From NCBI GenBank assembly GCA_019925795.1, contig CM034304.1, positions 24,816,228 to 24,880,227 on the forward strand: a stretch of DNA of 64,000 bases, written 5' to 3'. The notes under the pieces are model-generated. The model saw nothing but the letters and a program-made list of their open reading frames with translations. It did no database searches and was not told where the DNA came from. The DNA is from Dendrobium chrysotoxum. Taxonomy: Eukaryota > Streptophyta > Magnoliopsida > Asparagales > Orchidaceae. Position numbers and translations under genes: made by a program. This document shows, one piece after another, positions 59,881-64,000 of the stretch (position 1 is its first letter; every line of letters begins with the position of its first letter).

Positions 59881-59924
59881 GTATTAAGAATGTTGAGGAC
59901 GACATTTCTCTAAGGAGCGGAGGA

Positions 59925-61132
59925 TATAATATCCATCATAAAAAATTTAGGTAAATCTCCAATAATGATTATTAATTTTAACTTGATTAGCAATTAAAGT
60001 CCTCTAATATTTAATGGGGCTTAGAAGTAACCAAGATTTGGGTTGGAGAAGTTAAAAAAAAAAAACATGTTGGAAAATTTACTCTACGGACATCATGGCG
60101 CCAGGATTAGCAGCAGCGCAGCATTGAGCTCTATGGAAAATGGAGAAAAATGAGAAAATGGGTGTGTAGTGTGGCGCGGGAAGCACCACCGCAATGCTGA
60201 GTCTCAGGTGAAGAGATTATGGAAGAATCTAAGAAGATTTTTTAGGGGCATAATGGCGCTAAGGAGTTGAGCGTTGTGGTGCTAGGTCAAGTTATTGGTT
60301 TTTAAATATTAAAACATTCTAAACCATTTGAAAAACCATTTTATTCTCAGCCATCTTGCCGGATAAGGAGAAGAAGGAAGATGAGAGAGAAAAGATAGAA
60401 GGTATTTTGGAGGACAAAATCTGAAAATTATCTATTCAGACAGTTAAGAAAATTGTCGTGCTCAAGATTGTTACACATACTCTATTTGGGTTGCGGTGGT
60501 ACTATAAAAAGGTGCTACTTCTTGAATCTCGAAGGTAATCCATGCTCTATTTTTTATTTCAATTCTAGAATGCTTATAAATATGTTTCTTCTTCAATTTG
60601 AAAAAAAGTTTCACCACATAGCTTTTAGTATATTGTTACAATCTGTTATGAACAATTTGATTATAAGAATAAAAAAATTTATTAGTTGGTTTGCTCTATA
60701 TGAATTTTTAAATTTTCTAGATAAATGTATCACTTCTAAACCTCATTGCAGTTGGCAAAGTGTATTAAATTGGCATTTTACATATCCTTTTACTTTTTAT
60801 CTTAATTATAAACTATGAATTGAACTCTGATGTGGGAAAAGATTGGCCTACCGAGTTTTATACTCATATTGTTGTATAAAACATTTCAAGCAAAGGCAAA
60901 TGTTCCATTAAGTAAATTGAGTTTGGTATCGAGCAAGAAATTTGATTTTATAAGGTACATATGATTTTGTTGCAATCATTGTATTTTTGAACTATTGCTA
61001 TGATTATTTTGAAGAAATATTATGCATGCATATTCTGGATGTATTTGTTATTTTATTATGGATGATTAGGTGGCTCTGTAGAAATAAAAAGATGAAATGT
61101 ATGTTAAATTCCTCCTCTAAATTTTGAGACAT
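59925..61132 (+). repeat. Outer gypsy 3' LTR
   Basis: Starts TATAATATCCATCATAAAAA after TAAGGAGCGGAGGA and aligns with 48261-48672 for its first ~410 bp. The end is set at TTTTGAGACA (61132) by analogy with other LTR ends, so it is uncertain. Confidence 0.65.
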
Positions 61133-61481
61133 TATAGGAAGAAAGACCACTATAAGATGAGGATCCACCACATTGGCTTGTAAGTTTATCTTGCAGTCAG
61201 ATACTACATGGAAGTTTTTCCAATAGTGTTTTTATTTTTTGAATTTTGTGCTCACTATTTTTGTGGGAGTTTAAGGGGAAGTTAAGTGTAGACTTATGAT
61301 TCGTATGAGTATTTCTTGAAAATCTTAGAATATTAAAAATAAAATTTTGGAGTTTTTTGCGTTGATTATGTGGAGGTTTTTATGTTTAAAATGAAATGAA
61401 GGTTGGTTAGTTGGGTTTGGACAGATCTTGAGGTGCTTAGGTATTTTATTGATAACTTGGTATGGGAGCGTGGGAATTAAA
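61133..61481. other. Spacer
   Basis: No gene or element recognised. Confidence 0.4.
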
Positions 61482-61572
61482 TGGGCAATCAGGACACGTC
61501 ATGTCACTCGTTACACAACGGTACACAGTAACGATACACAGCATATTGGTTACGTGGCACGCCCTGATTGGC
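61482..61572. repeat. GC-richer foldback with bZIP-type motifs
   Basis: GGGCAATCAGGACACGTCAT (61482-61501) is imperfectly inverted as GTTACGTGGCACGCCCTGATTGGCC at its right end. A second short inverted pair, TCGTTAC and GTAACGA, lies within. ACGTGGC and ACGTC words and a reversed CCAAT are present. It could be a small foldback element or an old promoter fragment. Confidence 0.5.
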
Positions 61573-62192
61573 CTACAGACGACGTCTGGTGACCGCGCGT
61601 AATAATTTCGACAAAAATGAGCAACCAAAGAGAATAAATACTTCACAAAATTCAAATTTTAATTTATTTAAGCACCATTTTCATTTATATTTCACCATAT
61701 AAATAGGCATTAAAACACATGAGAATTCTAAACTCCACTTGGAAAATGAAGTGGCGGTTGGTCATAATAAAATGCATACATGAAAATTTATTCTGAAGTA
61801 TAATAAGTTCAACTTGGAATCAAGTGGGATGGTGATTTATTAAATGAAGATATATAGATGATAAAACACCCATTTATATTATTCATGAGGTTGTCCAAAT
61901 AAGTTATTCACTTTGAATTTGATGTGGTGAAAACCCTCAACTTTTACGGACTAAAATTTAGCTCACACAAAACTTTTTATTTCTATATTCCTTCATCATA
62001 TTATATCAATCATAAATTCATTATAACAATTTTTCTTCGATACATGACATATTGAAATATTCTACAATAAGAAAAGGATAATTTATAAAATATCAGGATA
62101 GTCGAGTATTATTATACATCACATGCCCATAAGAAGGGACAAAGAAAATTCGTTAGATATAGGGGCATGGCTTTTAAAAATAAATCTCATCT
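61573..62192. other. AT-rich spacer
   Basis: Nothing recognised. Confidence 0.4.
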
Positions 62193-62325
62193 GACTAGGC
62201 ATGCCAATTAGATGGCAAGGTTCGTATAATGAATTGGACAAACTCACATTCACATTACATACGTAAGACTTAAACTTAAGGCCTCTTAGTTGTTAGCCAA
62301 AGCTCTCAACCAACAGACCATCTCT
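62193..62325 (-). repeat. tRNA-derived SINE-like repeat
   Basis: On the minus strand: TGGTCTGTTGGTTGAGAGCT (A-box-like), AAGTTTAAGTCTTACG (B-box-like), then GTGAGTTTGTCCAATTCATT. It parallels the repeats at 27185 and 27985. No tRNA cloverleaf. Confidence 0.5.
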
Positions 62326-62338
62326 CTCTCTCTCTCTC
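62319..62338 (+). repeat. (TC)n microsatellite
   Basis: About ten TC units adjoining the head of the SINE-like repeat. Confidence 0.85.
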
Positions 62339-63538
62339 ACATATTCACTCTCTTTTCTTATTTTTTTTCCCGCTTGATACCCTCTTGCTTTTTGAAAAGT
62401 GCTAGCCAGAGATCTCATGTCCTCTTTTTTATTGCATATATTCAGAAGACAAGATTAAGGCCATGTTCCCAATGATTTTATTGAGTAGATTGTTAAGAAT
62501 CTAAGTCAATTTCACTATTGTTCATATTAATAGTTTTTTAAGTCGCTATTATTTAAATTTTTCTTTAAGAATTTAGATTATGAATAGCCAAAAAATATAC
62601 CCAACTTCGATAATAATTTGTATTTTGATATTTCCCTTAAGTGTTTAAAACTCTAATGGAAACTCAACCCTTGCTTTGATGTTATTCCTTAATTGTCATT
62701 GATTTAATTTTCCATAATTTTTGTTTCCCTCTCATACATTTATTTGCATCACGATCTCTTAATATGTTTATCTTTTCCCTAATTTGAATAATAATAGTAA
62801 TGAATATTGATTTCATCTTGAATTTTATCAAGTTAAATTTCGAACGTATATTGAATCACTTCATGATTAAAATGCTTATCTAATCAATGAGCTATTCTCT
62901 TGTAACTTAAGAACCAAACAAAAACCATTATACAATAGAAACCCTAACTCCATAAAATTCTTTGAGGTAACTCAAGTCTTTCTCTAGAAAAAGTTCCACT
63001 AAGAGACAAATATTTTTCATAAAAATCAGAAACTTATCTAACTCTATAAAATTCAAGGAGTGTCACCAATGTACATACAACATAGTATAGCACAAATGGT
63101 CACATCTCTTGTACTACAACATAAAACTTCATTGCTCACTCCTCATTATCCACAAGGTTTCATTTCTAACCCTTTAACTAACATCATCACTGTCACTTCC
63201 ATTTCATTTTATCATCCATTGATATCTTTTGCATTGCAAGATATCATATGTGCCAATTTTTTATAGCTTTGTTTGCATGCTATCTTTATAATCCAGAAGA
63301 CTTTTCTAATAAGTGATCCTAAGGTTATCACTATAATTTCTAGTGAAAAGAAGATGGTGAAATAATTACAAGAATCTTAGAATATGAATTAAAAAATAAG
63401 CTCAGAGAAGTTATTTTTTTATGAAAATCATTGTGGCTTGGAAGTTACTTTTCTCCTCTCAAGATTTTTGTATTTTTTTATGTCGAAGTTTAGTTGGAAA
63501 AAAAAAAGGATTGCATCTCCTCTCAAGATTTGCATTTA
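62339..63538. other. AT-rich spacer
   Basis: Short open frames only; none resembles a known protein. Ends in the TTA target of MITE M7. Confidence 0.4.
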
Positions 63539-63688
63539 GGCTTTGTTTGGGACAGCTTTCTTTTTTTTTTTTTTTTTTGGGACAACTTTCTTATTGCTTC
63601 TTAAAGCAGCTTTTTAGTACAAAAATTAAATTTTTTATACTAAAAAATTACTTTAAGAAGCAGAAAGAAAGCCGTCCCAAACGAAGCC
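63539..63688. mobile_element. Tourist-like MITE, copy M7
   Basis: GGCTTTGTTTGGGACAGCTT to AAGCCGTCCCAAACGAAGCC, with perfect TTA on both sides (63536-63538, 63689-63691). The left arm is partly repeated around a T18 run (63561-63578), so GGGACA(G/A)CTTTC occurs twice. Confidence 0.85.
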
Positions 63689-63691
63689 TTA

Positions 63692-63897
63692 GAGCCTGTT
63701 TGAGACAACGTTTTCATCTTTGCTTATCAAGCATTAACTACAATTTCGTTTGGCTACTATTTTATTGTTATTATTTCACAATTTTTAAAAATTTATGGTG
63801 AAAAGCTATTTTTAACAATCAGAATAGCTAAATTATTTTCTCCACAGCAACTTCACAATCAATTTCATAAAAAACTTCGATCATCTTAAACAGATCC
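63692..63897. mobile_element. Second type of MITE
   Basis: GAGCCTGTTTGAGACAACG and the inverse of CGATCATCTTAAACAGATCC form imperfect terminal inverted repeats around a ~206-bp AT-rich body. It abuts M7 across a single TTA. The right target triplet is TTT. Confidence 0.45.
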
Positions 63898-64000
63898 TTT
63901 GTCTACTCATTCTCCAAATTTATTCAACTAATGCCACCCCTATAAGATTTTCTTTGGTGGGAAAATTATTCTCATTAGGTTTATTTAAAGGTGATTAGAA

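Larger units (their letters stand above)
48261..61132 (+). mobile_element. Outer Ty3/gypsy chromovirus (Tekay/Del-like), degraded and interrupted
   Basis: The left LTR starts TGTAATATCC at 48261 and is cut off near 48672. Gag, protease, RT, RNase H, integrase and chromodomain remains follow in that order. The matching 3' LTR begins at 59925 after a purine tract (TAAGGAGCGGAGGA). It is interrupted by a solo LTR (49166-50851) and by a second gypsy element (53314-59208). Domain order PR-RT-RH-INT and the C-terminal chromodomain place it with chromoviruses. The right LTR end (61132) is approximate and no flanking duplication was found. Confidence 0.8.

Noticed and set aside
61446..61655. 69-codon minus-strand frame with several Cys
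   Set aside because: Spans the foldback at 61482-61572; no zinc-finger spacing or homology.

Overview
The window is plant nuclear DNA dominated by transposable elements. It holds one convincing host gene, a LATERAL ORGAN BOUNDARIES (LOB/LBD) domain transcription factor at 30478-31020 (+) with an apparent 5'-UTR intron. The plant assignment rests on that plant-specific gene, on plant L1-type LINEs carrying a C-terminal RNase H domain, on chromodomain Ty3/gypsy elements, and on abundant MITEs. Background composition is AT-rich. A non-grass monocot is possible, but the sequence does not settle the species.

Layout. 1-2287: the 3' part of a long Copia-type LTR whose transcribed leader contains two minisatellites (30-bp and 94-bp units). 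2288-5908: AT-rich spacer with a short SINE remnant. 5909-10091: a ~1-kb sequence duplicated in tandem; copy 1 carries a hAT-like MITE and copy 2 carries a LINE. 12239-27164: three more LINE copies (A, B, C). 27185-28931: SINE-like repeats, a GC-rich foldback element and three Tourist-like MITEs in a row. 29580-31250: the LBD gene. 34226-46580: two large LINEs (D, E), E apparently full length. 48261-61132: a nest of Ty3/gypsy elements, in which an old chromovirus is interrupted by a solo LTR and by a second gypsy element, itself split by another solo LTR. 61133-64000: AT-rich spacer with a foldback, a SINE-like repeat and two MITEs.

The six LINE copies (A, B, D, E on +; C, F on -) belong to related lineages. 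All end in a T/G-rich 3' UTR, and five close with AACACG, a short C-stem/G-stem hairpin and an A tail. The hairpin is probably what their reverse transcriptase recognises. Three copies that retain the ORF1/ORF2 boundary show an overlapping start/stop (ATGRYTAR), suggesting coupled translation. Two copies (B, F) have ORF1 joined to the 3' UTR with ORF2 absent.

No element in the window has all its protein-coding frames intact. Several stop codons look like C-to-T or G-to-A decay of methylated DNA. No rRNA, canonical tRNA or CRISPR features were seen. Boundaries were placed by eye from target-site duplications, LTR ends and tails; identity levels were not computed.
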